Below are positions 13,542 to 27,361 of a stretch of 64,000 nt of DNA, one piece after another. A model generated the notes under the pieces. It was not told the origin of the DNA. It saw nothing but the letters and a program-made list of their open reading frames with translations, and did not search any database. The position numbers and the translations under genes are program-made. This DNA comes from Triops longicaudatus. Its lineage: Eukaryota; Arthropoda; Branchiopoda; Notostraca; Triopsidae. The stretch covers positions 124,001 to 188,000 of the forward strand of contig JAGQDJ010000025.1 in assembly GCA_022885665.1 (NCBI GenBank), in the 5' to 3' direction. Numbering within the stretch: position 1 is the stretch's first letter; each line of letters starts with the position of its first letter.

Positions 13542-15233
13542 AGAAAATCGTGAGAAAACAAAAAAGACTGTATTGTAACGTAATACAAATTTGATTTTGC
13601 CGCTTTCTTGGTAATAACACGAGGTTTTATTGTTTTCATTGTCGTCATTTTGATGTAACTTTAAAAAGGTTTTATTAAAAAATAGATTCCGAGTAACGCA
13701 TACATGGTAGTACCATACATGGAACTAATGACAGTTTGATGTTATTCTTAAGTTTTCTTTCTTTTCTATCGCTTAAGTTTTCTTCATAAATAGATAAAAA
13801 ACAAGGTAACTTATCTCAGACAGCATAAATGTACTAAACAGAAACAAACGGTAGAAAGGAATACTATTCTACTATTGTAAAGGTATACTAAAATCGGCCC
13901 GAAAAAGGACTAAGTGAGCTTGTTGTGAAACAAAAAAGTGAGCTTGTTGTTGCCTGGAGCTTATGAACAAAAGGATTGAGCGAAATTGTGCTTTTTGCAA
14001 AGAAATAATTCACTTGAACTGTTGTATGCTCAGAATTCCGTCACATGGTTGAGAGTGCTCTCGGACGAGGTGCATATCCAATCCAGCGGAGGAGGGTTGA
14101 AGCAGAACTTGGTTAGCTGTATTATGCATGATCGATGCTGGAAATCCTCTTAACCATTCATCTTTAAGTGCTAGGATATGTAGTTGCCAGCTGAAACCCG
14201 GTCGTGGTCTGGGCTGCTATTGTTGTGGCAAGAAAAGCTGCTGCGTTTGTATCTGCAGAATAGCTCGCGTACTTTCCATATTATTTACCACAAACCGCAT
14301 GTCCGCTTATCAAGAGCCCTACCGAAGTTGGTTGCTTAAACTGTGCATCTCCCAGCAATGGCCGGACTTTAAACATCAGAACAGTGAGGTTGGACTGTGC
14401 AACGTTTCTTGGCTCAATCACACACGTGATAACAAGCAGCATGTTTAATGCTAGGCATGTAGCTCATATGAACTTGAGCGGTTGGCTTAATGTGTGCTCT
14501 ACAGTCAACTCTTCTTGGCAATCAGGTGGAATCCCAAGGCAAACCCTTGTCCTTCTACTGCTACGACCGTTTTTGGGCTAACTAAGCAAAGGAGGCAGGG
14601 GGTAAGGGGGGGGGGGGGGCAGAAAAGCGGGAATGATTCTCTTCCGCGTCTCTCCTACGACATACACATACACAGTGGCGGGGGCTTGAACAAGTCTCCA
14701 ACAGTAGTGCATCAGATCGGGGGCAACTGAGAGAGGAGCACTTGAATTCGCTTTAGACTGCCGTGATTGAAATTTCAGCCGTCACTCACTAAGGGGGTAA
14801 TGTCCTGCACGGTCCGGTTGGCTATATTCCTGGACTTGGTAATTAGCTCTTGGCCCCAGCATTTCCATCTGTAATTAGTCCTAGCTCCCTCGCTTTACAA
14901 GCTATGACCATGTTGGGCGAGATCAATGCCATAGATTGCTTTCCTAACTATATACGCTTACATGTCTTCACTTTGCTTTACGAGGACTGTATCGGCTAAA
15001 ATTGGACTGGCCAATTCGATACTTTTTCGTCCTTTTATGCGCGTGCTCGTTATGGCCTAATAACGGTCAAATGGTAATTCATATCAATTGCCCAGCTGGC
15101 TTTAATGTCCAGTTTTCCCCTCTTGTAACTTTTCTAATAGCTTTTTCTCTACGTAGACTTTTTGCCGAGATTTGTCTTCAAACGGCCGTAAAATAATGAA
15201 ATCACAAAAATGATGATAATATTATATGAAAAT

Positions 15234-15318
15234 TTTATTAAGTAAAAAATATTAAGTATAAAATTGTATTAAGTTTAAAATTGTATTAAGTATAAAATTG
15301 TATTAAGCTGTATCAAGT
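15234..15318. repeat. 17-bp minisatellite, about 4-5 copies
   Basis: The unit ATTAAGTATAAAATTGT recurs at 15251, 15268 and 15285 (exact 17-bp spacing), with degenerate copies on either side. Confidence 0.85.
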
Positions 15319-18000
15319 ATTAAAACGAAACATCCAAATTACGTGGTGTAGCAAATATAATACAAGTGAGATTTTTTTCTAAATAAAAACAGAAATTGTA
15401 GAAAAAATATCAGATGTAGGAAAAATTGAAGTAAAACCTCGCCATTGGGGACATGGCAGGGGCGAGAAATCATTGTTGCCCGAACCCCGAAATTCGTAAT
15501 ATCCAATATCGGCCTGAAAAACAGGCATTTCCATGAGGCCTGTTGACCTCGTCCACAGTAACTGATAGCGCGTTATTAACAATGACAGGATAACACCAAA
15601 TGCAACATAAATCGCATTGAATTATGGATTATGAAGGAAGTGATTGTCACGCCAAGTTTGTTTAGTTGTCGACTGTGGGTTAGCGACAGTCACTTCCCAG
15701 AAACCAAAGGGACAACGTTTGTTTGAAGCTATTCTGTTTGTTTACCCGGTATGAAATGGGGTCTAGTTTTACGAGGTTAGTCAGTCAGCAGTGAGGTCGA
15801 AAAGAGGCAGCTAGCAGAAAGGTCAAGAAAGCGAGCAAGAAACAAGGTCGTAGAGTAAACGTTGCAAAGTAGTGAGAGCTTTGAAAGCGTTGTTTGTCGA
15901 GAATAAGCCTACAGACTAGCCGTAGCCATTTTTTAAATCCCACATTGCTGTGCATCATTAAATCCCTGAAAAAATAGAGCATTTTTATCATATTTTATCA
16001 CATATTTTTTAAAGTTTTATTTTTGTGAAGTTTTATTTTTGTAATATTTTATTTCTGTAATATTCTGTTTTGCTTTCATATTTCATTTTATAACATTTGG
16101 TATTCCTCGAGAATAACAAATGTAAAGCAAAACAACAATAGCGACATAGTAACAACGCCGATAGAAAACCAGTTATAGGAATTTTCGCTCGTCATTGACA
16201 AATAGTAAATTAATAGCAGAAAAATCCCTGACATGTTTGTAAAGCAATGAAGACAGCCTATTTGGCAGTTCGTCCCACCGTGACTCGTTGATGAGATACA
16301 CCAGATTATTGTTAAAACTAGCTATGTCTTCTATAGCTCCATGTCAAAACTTAGCTTATTCCGTTTCCGGCATAAAAGCTTCTTGCGTTGATTCGGAGAA
16401 GCTGCCCGTCCGCGCGCCCACGAAACTTGCATTGTCAGCTACCGTTTTTGTCAGTGCTGGGTAAAGCATAATCAGAGCAGCCTCGGAAATCAACTTGTGT
16501 TAAGACAAGTATGGCTAAAACCCTGGGCTGCCATACTGCCACGGATATCCGCGACGACTTAGACATAACCCATAAATGCATAGCTAATGATGCTCTCTCC
16601 TACCAAGCTACCAATCTTAATGCATATGGAGAGGTGCACAGCCAAGCAGTATTCCCTCCGCTTTATCTTAGCGTGGAGAGGAGCAGAGAGAGTGAGACGA
16701 GTTGTATAGCAGCAACTTTTTCCGTCAGATTGTCTTAGTTGCCCATCTCGTTTTGCCCCACGGATTCTCCGCAGTTGCTCGAAAACAAAAGCTTCTTAGG
16801 GTTTTGATCTCGTGGCAGCGTTGAACTCCACGCAGGAAAGCGATGTCGAAAGAAATTCTTGCGTGTGTCAGAAAGGAAGCTGTTACCATACCAAATCAGA
16901 GCTGACCCTTTTGCTTCCTCAGTGACGTTTCAGGGAATATTAAGCCGTTCTTTTGTGTCAACAAGCCCAGTATGGGAACTTGCTTGGCGTTATCCAGCTG
17001 ATGCGATGGCGAAGGTCGTGAATCGCTTACCCCCTGTATGACTACGCTCGCTGGCAAATTGTGGTACATAAGTTATTGCAAATTGGTTTGCTCCAGATCC
17101 TTTACTTTGGCTAGTTTCGGAACTTCCCCTGAAAACCCCTTTTAAAAACACATCCCAACGCGATTCGTTGTTTTAAGCCCGAGCATGTGGCCTCTAGTAA
17201 ACCCCGTTCCTAATAAATTTCCCGTTAGCGTTTCCCAATTTACGATCCTCGTGCACTCCCCCCTCCCTGGCATCACCCAGCAAAATAAAATGGGTAGCAA
17301 ATTAATTTGGGTTTTTAGCCTCCGAATATGAAAAACTTGTCGTTAATATTCAAAAGAGAAGGGTATTAAAGGTTAGGCAAGTGCATGTTACCTTTGTGCT
17401 TGCTTTGATCTTGTACTTAGACGTCACGTTAGCTACCTTTTATTTGAAAGCACCTCTGCTTGCTTATGTGGCACGCTGTGAAAAAAAAAGAAAAGAAAAA
17501 TAGAAAAAAGGGGAGTAGAGAAAGGGTCTGAGAAGCATCAGTGCTGCCTCCTTTCAACTGTGATCTCCCCCTCGCAATATTTCCTAAAATGGAAATAAGG
17601 TGTCGGTAGCCTTTGAAGTTTCCCACTTAAGAATTCCTCTCACGCCGTCCAGCCTCATCAATGCCGGGCTCTAATGAGCGTAATTACCAGCATCCCTGGG
17701 CCATTGATCGGATCCCGGTCCCCATTATAACCGCAACTAACGCCCGACCCCCGACCCTGGGACCCCCTCCCTTACTAACAATCCTTTGCGTGGTATTCAG
17801 ACATTCAGAACTCTTTAACACCAAGCAATGGGAGATGTTGGCTCTACACGGCAGGATAGCTTCCCTTCGACAAGAATAGACTACCGTAATGGCTACTTGT
17901 GTAATATAGTCTTGATTAGAAAGTCTCAGTATGGGCATGTGGTAAATCCCACTAGCAAATAAATGTAGAGTACAATAGGACTTGATAAGCGCTGGAGCTT

Positions 18001-18245
18001 ATAACGCAAAAAAAAAATAAACCAAATAAAAAAAGAACCAAGCAAAAATAAAATTGTTAATAATATTAAAAAATAAAAATAAATAAAATAAAAAAAGAAC
18101 CAAGCAAAAATAAAATTGCTAATAATATAAAAAAATAAATAAATAAAAAAAGAACCAAGCAAAAATAAAATTGCTAATAATATAAAAAAATAAATAAATA
18201 AAAAAAGAACCAAGCAAAAATAAAATTGCTAATAATAAAAGAAAA
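18001..18245. repeat. 55-62 bp A-rich minisatellite, 4 copies
   Basis: The anchor GAACCAAGCAAAAATAAAAT occurs at 18035, 18097, 18152 and 18207, giving spacings of 62, 55 and 55 bp. The last two intervals are essentially identical, implying recent tandem expansion. The minus-strand frame over it (Phe/Leu/Ile-rich repeats) is an artefact. Confidence 0.88.
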
Positions 18246-19654
18246 TATTACGAAATGAAATAATTCTTTGTTGTGATTCATTGTAACCTGCGGTTAAATC
18301 CCTAGTCCAGTACTATACTTTTCCCAGCGTTAGCTTATTATCCAAAGCACTCGTTTTGTAGATTACGTCGTGCATGTATTGCGGCTATTGCGAAATAGTT
18401 CTACACCCCCCTAGACGGAAATGTTGCGTATTATTGTTAAGAAAATGAAAAAAAGCGTTTAACAAAGGCGGGGAGCTGAGTCTCACAGACAGTACCGCTA
18501 TCGTGCAGTAAATCGGTATTCTATAGTACATATTCGGATGGTTTTCTGCAGTTGATGGACGTCTGTCGTACTCACGTCAGGTTCCAATTCGGACAGGTGG
18601 AAAAAAGACATGTGACAATGGTATAGAGTCGCAATGGCCGATGGATCGCTTGATTACTGAGGTTGCCGCCGACCGGGGCCCCGGTCTAATGAAAAGTATT
18701 CGATTGTCGTGGAGGGAAAAACGAACGTTATGGGCACAGGTGATTGCAGCATAAGCGTCAAAGCGGGCAAGTTGGAGAAACTGGGGTCATTTGAATGGCA
18801 GCAAGAGGGTTTTTGTATAGATTAGCAACGATTAGTGTTTTTCTAAAGTCCCAAGTGCTCGACGTTGCGTGCCACCGAAAACTCCACATGCTGGAAAATT
18901 TTTTCCCGTGGTCCCTTTTGCTTCCATCCCGCCGATCGGGTACACAACCATACTGCTTGATGTTTGTCTCTATTTGATGACCTGACAGCGCGGCCATGAG
19001 GATTACAACTTTCGGCTGAACGCATAATGGATCGTGTTTCCTTAGCATCCAAACAGAGCCATATGGAATACGGGTAGTGATGGGAAGTTCTCGTGTGAGG
19101 CCAAGTTAGGGCTGCGCAAGTACGACGATCCAAACAAACCAGTTCAACATTGTTCGTTTTTTTGCATCAGTTTCATGAGAAGGGGTGAAAAAGGGATGCC
19201 TTGTACCATTTCCTCTGTATGATTCCTCATTATGCTGCATCTTTGCCTAAGGAGGAAAGGCAAGTGTAGCCGTGAATATCTCAACTTATGGATGACTTCC
19301 TCTGGAAGTAAGACATTTTTTTGACGTGACGTGGAAGTCTATAGTGACGGACATGTGACTAGGGTAGGAGGAAGAGACGGAGGGAGGGAAGAAAAACGAG
19401 AGCGCGTAGTTTTTTCTTTTTAACTTTGCGTAACTGGTGTCTGATTTAATAACTTGACGGGGGCTAATTGCTGTCTTGGAAGGGGCGTGGTGGAGTAAGC
19501 CGGAGTCGGTTCTCACGTCGTTCAACACGTACGACCTTTGGCCCTTTTGCCTTTATTGTTTTCAGTTCGGCGATGTGTACACTGTGTGCAAATCACCGTA
19601 GCGCACTTTTTAACCGAAAAGTTCAGAAATATTTCCCTTAATAACTACAGTTCC

Positions 19655-19712
19655 GTATGTATTAATTGTATTAATAAAATTGTATTAATAAAGTTGTATT
19701 AATAAAATTCAT
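19655..19712. repeat. 14-bp minisatellite, about 3-4 copies
   Basis: Copies of TTGTATTAATAAAA at 14-bp spacing. Its unit resembles that of the 15.2-kb array, probably because both are simple AT-rich sequence. Confidence 0.8.
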
Positions 19713-22700
19713 TACTTAATGATATCGAATTATTCCAAATTGTTGCGTACCTCTGTTGGCAAACTAAACGGTTTCGTACAACAAATATACTGAAAATGAA
19801 ATTGTTAATTAAATTAATGGGATCTTGAATTGCGATATGCTTTTCTTATGTGCGACGCGGCTGTTAGACAGGTTGCGAGACGAGTTCTTTGAGTGAACGG
19901 GGCGTGATGCTAATGAGCTATCGATAATGGAAAACTAGCATCTTTGAATGTTGCCTAATTTCATTTTACATCTTGCGTTATGCGAGCCCGACGAGAAAAG
20001 ACGTTTAATGACGTTGCATATGAAAGCCGTTATGGTGATCGAGAGCCGTCTCGTGTCGCAACTATGGAAAATGGGCGGGTTGCGTTACAGGAAACAACTC
20101 CTTTCAAGTCACATCAGAACCTCGTCAGTCACTGTCACCGCAGGCACGCCTATGTCCAATACTTCAATTTCTGTTCTATGCTGACCCCGAGATTAACCTC
20201 ATTTCATCCATGTAAACTTTTTTTTTCTCTTTTCTTGCTTTTTTGACGGGACTCAACCAATTTTCCCGTCAATTAAAATGGAATACCAGTGTGGAAACGG
20301 GCCTAAAGCACTTTTGAGGAGTAGTGAAGAGGGTTGGTGAAGCGTGTGTTACGTTTTAATTTAGTAAGTGCGACCATAGGGAATGCAGCAAAGCGACATA
20401 AACGGGATCAAAAAAAAAAAAATAAACGAAAATTTTTCCCCGTAAAGGAATATACGCAGCATTTGAAGGGTAGAGAGGGCTGTATGGGGTTGAAACCCCC
20501 TTTTTTCATTTATGTTTTCTAGTTTTACTGCTCTAGGTGTTCATTTACGAGATTTATGAAAAGATTGGTTTAATCAGTTAGGGGACTAATTTTTCACCTT
20601 GTCGTTTGCAACGATCCAACGGATGAGGGAAACTCGTGTAACCATTAAACGAGGTCCCGCTTTGTTGTGAGGGATGCTGCGAGGAGATGGAGATGCTATG
20701 CGAGATCTCACCGAAGTACCCGGAATTAAACGTGTATGCTAAAACCGCGAAATTGGAAGATGAAGACGATAAGGGCTGATTAGGAATGCAGTCATTTTTA
20801 TTGGCGTCCTCCTACGCGGCATCGATCACCGAAACCTGAACAGCAATCATTGCGTCTAATCAATCATGCTCATCAATCATCGGTTAAGTTTTTCCACTTA
20901 AAGAGAGGAAAAAACAGTCAAGCTATTATTTTCTTGACAACAGCTTGTTTTCCAAGCGTTTGCACCCAGGAAAATACCAAAGCTGCTAAAAAAACGCTGT
21001 TTGGGTGAGTCTTGGTTTTTCCGTTTTTAAACAAAAAAAAAAGGATGCGTGATGAACGATTTCCTGACCATATCAAATTCAGATAGGAATGTTGTCAGGG
21101 GGCCGCAGAGATGAAGGCCTTTTTTGTGGTCTAGTTATCACTATATTCACGGGTAAAGACCCTGCCAAAAACGCAGTTAGCAAAGCAATGGATAAGAAAA
21201 TCTTTTGCCTCTCCCCATAAGGTCACATAACCTTTCTTGCTAGATATGCTTTCTCACCCCGTCATCCCCCATTTTGAGGTTTCTAAACCATGGCAATGTT
21301 TTACAGCTGTGTGAATATCCAGGGTGTTATTTTTTTCGCTCCCTTGCGCCCTCCTTCTACCCTGCTGTGATCGTTTAACCCCCTGCAGTGAGAAATCGAT
21401 AGGTACCCGTGTTAACCTCTGCAACCCCAGCACTTGTCAATCATCAAAGCATCGCAGCATTGAAAAGGATTGCGTTGAACTGAAAGTCATTCGATATTTT
21501 TCGCTCCAATGCAGCTTTCGTGGTCGCTTTGTCTCGTTAGCTCTCATTGCTCCACTATGGAGGAAAATGATGGTTATGGTTATGTTACGGGGTTTTCAGA
21601 ACAAAGTTGAAAAGTAGGTGGAGTTGTCTGTTGAATGCGAGGAATAACCGGAAATCGCTAGACAGCTTTCAAGAATTAAGTCGTTATTCCTAATTGCGCA
21701 TCCAAATGTGCAGAAAATTATACACTGTGCGGGATGGGCATTTTCTAAAAGTATAAACCACAGAACAAAAAGCTCGAGTATTATATGATGGCATCACCTT
21801 GGAGTCCTTTAGCGAAAGAACGATACAAAACACGTCACGTTTTATCGTTTAATTAGATATTGCGTCCGGAACTGAATTTGCTGTTTACGAACGTGGGAAG
21901 TTGCTGTGTTGTCTTGAGAAAACAATTGGAACGTGACGCGGCCCAGTGGGCGTTTTTGGGGGAAACAAAAAAAAACTTTTGCGTAAAGGATAGAATACCT
22001 CGCGTGATGGAGGATCGTAATGACCAATAAGTCACCCTGTTTTCACACCTCAATTGTCCGGACCATCCCACCAGACAGCTCTCCGAAAGTTATTGAGGCC
22101 TTAGATCTTCGAAATGGGCCTAAAACTTCACCGTTGACTATTATATCGCCTTTTTTTAACCCTCGTCATAAAAAAATTCGCATTGGCCGAACCTTTTCGA
22201 CATTCCTAAGTGACGTGGACCGTTTTAGAGCCCGAAAACTGTTTAACAGCGGGGAAATCTATCAATCCCAGGTGTACTTGATAAGTGTACGTGGCTCTTG
22301 AAAGTGCCGGGGTACCGCGCAGGCCAAAAGTGTTAACGTGTTGTGGATCTTTGGTGGGAAGCAACAGGTGCTTAAAGGGATGACGACCAGAAACAGAAAA
22401 CTCGGGTTCTTTTCCCTTTTTGCACTGGAAACTGAAGCGTTATAGAAAAGAACTTTGGTTATAGTGTATGTATGCAACATATTTTGGACCTTTTTTTCTT
22501 TCTTTTTTCGGGGGAAGAAAAATGGCCTCGAGGACCGATTAGCTTCACAATTTTGATTGGCGATAAGTTACTTGAGGGCTGTTAGTGGTTTTCGAAACGG
22601 AAAATGAGCAGGCAGATGGGTTATGAGCAATGTATGATTCCGGGGGTCTTCACTCTTATTTGGGTGGAGGTTAACTGTCAAGTCGGGAACGAAGAATGAC

Positions 22701-23239
22701 GAAGATAATGGATGGCTGCAACAGTTGGCCATATTCGAGGGAGCGATGAGAAAAAAAGCACCAGAAAACCCATCACCATCACTGCCGTTATGGGGCAAGG
22801 TTTTAGCTAGCCATAGCTTTTTTCTGGTCGATCTTTAGCCAAGGATGGCATATATAGCTTGGCATGTAAGAGAAGCAAAGGACACGAGAGATGAGCTTGC
22901 GAACAAGGCCAGAAATTAAAAAAGGCACATAAAGAAAGTCCAGTATTTCCATCGTTCCTCGTTCTTTTTTTAGCCTATTTTTTCGTTCACGTTTATGAGA
23001 TCCAGGCTACTGCCAGATTCTCGTTCGTCGAATAATTATACCCTCAGATATTGGAGACGCTCGAGGGGAGCCAACGCGAATTGGTAGGGAGACTAAAAAG
23101 GATACATGATCCTCTTGTGAGCTAACGCAGGGTATAGCGAAAGTCGTGCACCTTGCAGTTTCGCGTTTACCTAAATAATTCCATCACAGTTCAGACAGCT
23201 CGCACAGGCAATACCCGATCATATTCAAGATCATAGTGT

Positions 23240-23432
23240 ATCAAGTACTTAGGCTGCTTATAGCCTTTTGACAGGTTTGATGAATGATTTCTGCACTCCG
23301 AGTGCGCTTGCAATGTTTAGCAATGTTTTACATTCCTTTTTTTGGTTCATATGCTTGTTATTTAAGTTGTTTTTGTACTTCCCTTGACTGTATATAACAG
23401 TTTTACCGCAATAGGCAAAAGCCTACGCGGTC

Positions 23433-23468
<36 letters not shown>
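23240..23468 (+). mobile_element. Probable 5'-truncated non-LTR retrotransposon 3' end with poly(A)
   Basis: A 29-base A run (23440-23468) follows AATAAA at 23437-23442. Just upstream is a perfect 5-bp hairpin (TAGGC AAAA GCCTA). A short 3' hairpin, polyadenylation signal and poly(A) tail together are the mark of a reverse-transcribed LINE end (or a processed RNA copy) on the plus strand. The left boundary is uncertain, as I found no target duplication or reverse-transcriptase coding. Confidence 0.45.
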
Positions 23469-23470
<2 letters not shown>

Positions 23471-26164
23471 GCATGAAACCCAGGAGTGCTTCCATGTGTG
23501 AAAGTAGGGAATAATATGTAAACGGAAGGATAAGCCAAGTTTATGTTGAGACATTTGCGGAATTTTACATATTTGTCCCGAAGAAAAAAAAATGAAGACT
23601 TCCCAGCCGTGACCTATTGTGACGGATATATGCGTATATGACGCAATGGGATGTTCGTTATGGGGGGTGGAATGGTGACAAGAGCCAGTACATTCGTGCA
23701 ACGGTACACAGTACAGTAGCTGTTCGAGTTAAGCCATCAAAGGCTAAAAAGCAAAGCATTTATTTAGTTGCGTCGTCGGAAGAACATTCTTTGCATGTCT
23801 TTGCTGGTTGACTCTTTTCCGTCATCACCTTTTGACCTTGCAGCTGCTCTTCCCACGTTACTCATGTGTTCTTTGAAATGACAACTTCTGCATATGTCTT
23901 TTGACGATAGAGAAACAATCGCCATGAAAATATGGCCGACACAAACGACTGTCAAAAGCTCTCCCTTTTGGCCTCTCGCATAACCGGCGGGAGAAATAAT
24001 TTCGGATATGGGATTTCGAGACCTCCCCAACCCCCCTTTGCCCCACCTCCTGCTGCCAAAGAAGTTCATTAGCGAAAGTTAGCTTTGGTTTTTTCGGAAT
24101 TCCAAAAAAAAGAGGGGAAAAGTACAACATGCAAAGCATGAACTTCCAATTTTTGTCTCCTTTTTTGTCTTGTGCTACTTCCCCTAGCGCACCAACCCGG
24201 GTTATAGAGCAATGTTAGTCCTTCTTTTCCTGCCAGTTCGATGTTCTCGATTGTTCTTCCCAGATAGCTCTCTTTATGGCAATTAGGACCCAGTTTTTAA
24301 TTAAGAACGCAGCTGGAGGACAAAATTTTCCCATTATGTGTCCAGTAAGAAGACGAAAAAACGGGACCTTTTCCCGAGCAACTCATCTGCATAAATTGGT
24401 ACACGAAACAAAAGATGACACATGCAAAGTGCAAGCTTTAAAGGTATACCACGGAGGTTGACATTAAATCTGTAGGGGTACCCGTCTTTTTTTACAGTCT
24501 AAGCGTTAAAAGTACCGGTTTGTGATCCCATTGCTGATACACCACTCTTTAGGGGTCTTTTTGTAGTAGTTCCAACAATTATTCGTACTTTCGGGGTGAT
24601 CTCGGTACTTTTCCATGCAGGCGTGTAGGTGCAAAGCAAGAAAAATGTGGACGAATCTTGTTGAATGGGGAGCTGGGAAAGTCTGTTGAAAAGCACTTGC
24701 AAAGGCATATCTAATGTCTTGATATTCGTTTCAGCATTGTCCCCCTAATCAGTTGCTCTTCTGCATTGTGTGTATATCTGCTGGTGTACGTATCTTTTGC
24801 TGTACGGTAATCAGCAGCCTAAGCAGGGGGTCCCATAAAAAAACGCCCCACTTGTATGGTATGCTAGTGATGGGGGTTTTTGAATGCTAGAGGAGCAGAT
24901 CGTCTTGCAGTGTGTCCTAATGGCGTCGCCATTGGAGGTCATCAAGCAAAACAGAGGTATTGCCAAGATATGTGTGGTGGAAGCATCCAAGAAATTGCTT
25001 TATATTTGTGCTCCACTATAAAGCAAATCTCCCCTGTTTTTTCACCCACCTCGCACCCTTTTGTCTGGCGGGCACCCTCCGTCAAGCAAGCCACCCCCAA
25101 GCCATAAAAACGGTGTAGAAGTGGGCCTGCTTTCTTCTATATCTTTCCTAACCAGAGACAAAACATCTGGAGATGTGAGCAGAGAATATGTGGGGGCCAT
25201 GCTTTACGTTCAAAGTATGGGCCGAAAAAACGAGCTTAGTGGTTGTAAAGTATGGTGACCGTTATTTCAAACGCCCCACCTCCTATATTCATGCTCTTCC
25301 CCTAATCAATGAACAATGGCTTTTTTTAACCTTTTTTTTTAGTTTTGTGGGTTACGGTGCTACCTATAAGAGGAAAGGGAGAAGGGTGGGGGTGATTCAA
25401 ACCAGCGTCAAATATTCATGATGCGTTGTTTGTGCGGAACGAGAAATGGTGGGAAGTAGGAAAGAAGTCGTCACGTGACATGGAAAACGGCTTGTCCAGC
25501 AATTTGATGTTTTATGCGGAGGTTCCAAGTCCAAGAGGCCACCGTGAGATAAGGTTATGCTGTACTGCTCCATTCGGGAAATTATAACGTGTTGCATATA
25601 TGCATGAAGCCTTAAAAGTTGGGTGAGAGCGAATTAAACCGGAAGTTGCAGTGGAAACGTTTGGAAGAGATCCCTCCTTGTTAAACGAGCTACTGATCAG
25701 TTTTGCCAAGGGCCAGAAGGATTGGATTCTAGGTCTGGGATGCTATGTATAAGGGAAGGAAAAACCACCTTATCCCCATCAGCCTTAACCGATTTCATTT
25801 TACAGTTTTTTTTTTAAGAATCCACTTTCTGTTTTATACTTTTAAAGAACTATAGGCTACGATATAAAGGTTATATTAACTAGTTTAAAATGAAGAAATC
25901 AAGCAAAAAGATTGATATTTCTGAAGTTTTCATGAGTTGGTCAATTGTAACTTTACGCGCGTTTTCAGTTGCCATTCCAGGATCGTCCGAATGAGCTGTG
26001 AGTGTGGATGTATTCGGGCACTAAATTAGTTATAACGTGTTTTGGAGAACCAAAATAGGAGCTTAGTAGTGTAGCAATCGGATACTATCTCCATGTGTTA
26101 CAATGGTGTGAAGGGTAGGTTAAATATAACGCGGGTTTTATCGGGTGTTTCTTCGTACGGAAAC

Positions 26165-26335
26165 TGTTATTATTTTTAAAAATTAAAATGTTATTATTTT
26201 TAAAATTTAAAATTTTATTATTTTTCAAAATTTAATAATTTATTGTTTTTAAAATTTAAGAATGTTATTATTTTTAAAATTTTAAAATTTTATTATTTGT
26301 AAAATTTTAAAGTTTTATTATTTTAAAATTTATAC
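26165..26335. repeat. TTATTATTTTTAAAATTT tandem repeat
   Basis: Five to six imperfect copies of a unit of about 30 bp built from TTATTATTTTTAAAATTTAAA. Each unit is nearly palindromic (AAAATTT), so single strands could fold. No coding content. Confidence 0.82.
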
Positions 26336-27188
26336 CTTATTTACTTGCAGTATTTACATACTATTATAGTTGATAATGTAACGTTTATTGAAGCATTCCT
26401 GAAAATAATTGCATGTATGGTTTTTATGTTATAGACTTCTCATAAGACATTGAAATTTACGGGAAGAAGCTCAGTCAGAATTCGAATCGGTTCTTAATTA
26501 ATCTCCACCAAAACAATCGTTATATTCAATCTGCACAGAAAACGCTCCTGTTATAATCACACGTACCACACTGTAAAGACATGCTTGGTGGAAAATTATT
26601 TCAGAGAACAAGTATTCCTATTTAAAGTAAAAAAATATTCGATTTATTGGCTCTGAAAATAATCATAACAATGAAAATAATAGGACCCATTTTTCGAAGA
26701 AAATCTGCAAAATTAGATTTATATTATTTTCTCGTTTCATATTTGTTCTTTCCACGTAAAGCTTTTCTAACGGATTGTTCGCTGTATTTGCTTTGCCTGT
26801 GATTGTTACAGCCTTAAGGTTAATTTATTATTCAAAAGTGCTGATTTTTGTTACTTTTGCAACTGACTCGAGTCTCTTTATGGCTCATTTCGTGATTGCC
26901 ACCTTCCCATTCTAGAGACGCATACCTCACAAAATGCAAGATCGAATACGAATAAATTTTCTAGAGAAGAAAGTGTTAATAGTCGATGGTATCATTATGT
27001 AGTTATTCAGGAAAAGACGGGAGAAGAAAATATGGGGGAAAACTTGGAAATGGGCTGAGATGGTAATGTTAAAACAATAGACCACGCGAAGAGCCATTGA
27101 TTCCAAAATAAGATACATCGAATCGCATTGCAATTCAGCCCAAGCTAATGTTCTATTTTATGAAAAACTGGTACGTCCTTGTTATAAG

Positions 27189-27361
27189 AGTAGAATCCCC
27201 TTGTAACGAATCTTTTTTTAATAAAAAAACTACCGACTACGGTGAAGGAATTTTAAAGTTCCGAGTAATTAAACTTAAAGAAAAGCATCTGATATAACGA
27301 ATTTCGTATATACCAAAGATTTTGTCTACTTACGGGAGGTTCTTTATAACAAAATGATGCC
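27189..27361. mobile_element. Degenerate pogo/Tigger-like MITE (about 173 bp)
   Basis: Left AGTAGAATCCCCTTGTAACG, interior GCATCTGATATAACGAATTTCG, right end GGTTCTTTATAACAAAATGA. The length and motif order match the 170-175 bp copies at 13.1-13.5 kb, with more divergence. Confidence 0.5.

Larger units (their letters stand above)
13542..27188. other. Long non-coding block with several simple repeats
   Basis: No exon with family resemblance or matched splice sites was recognised on either strand. The block contains the tandem repeats at 15.2, 18.0, 19.7 and 26.2 kb, a 14-base G run at 14606-14619 and the LINE-like end at 23.2-23.5 kb, all listed separately. The remaining sequence looks unique and unconstrained by eye. 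Confidence 0.55.
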
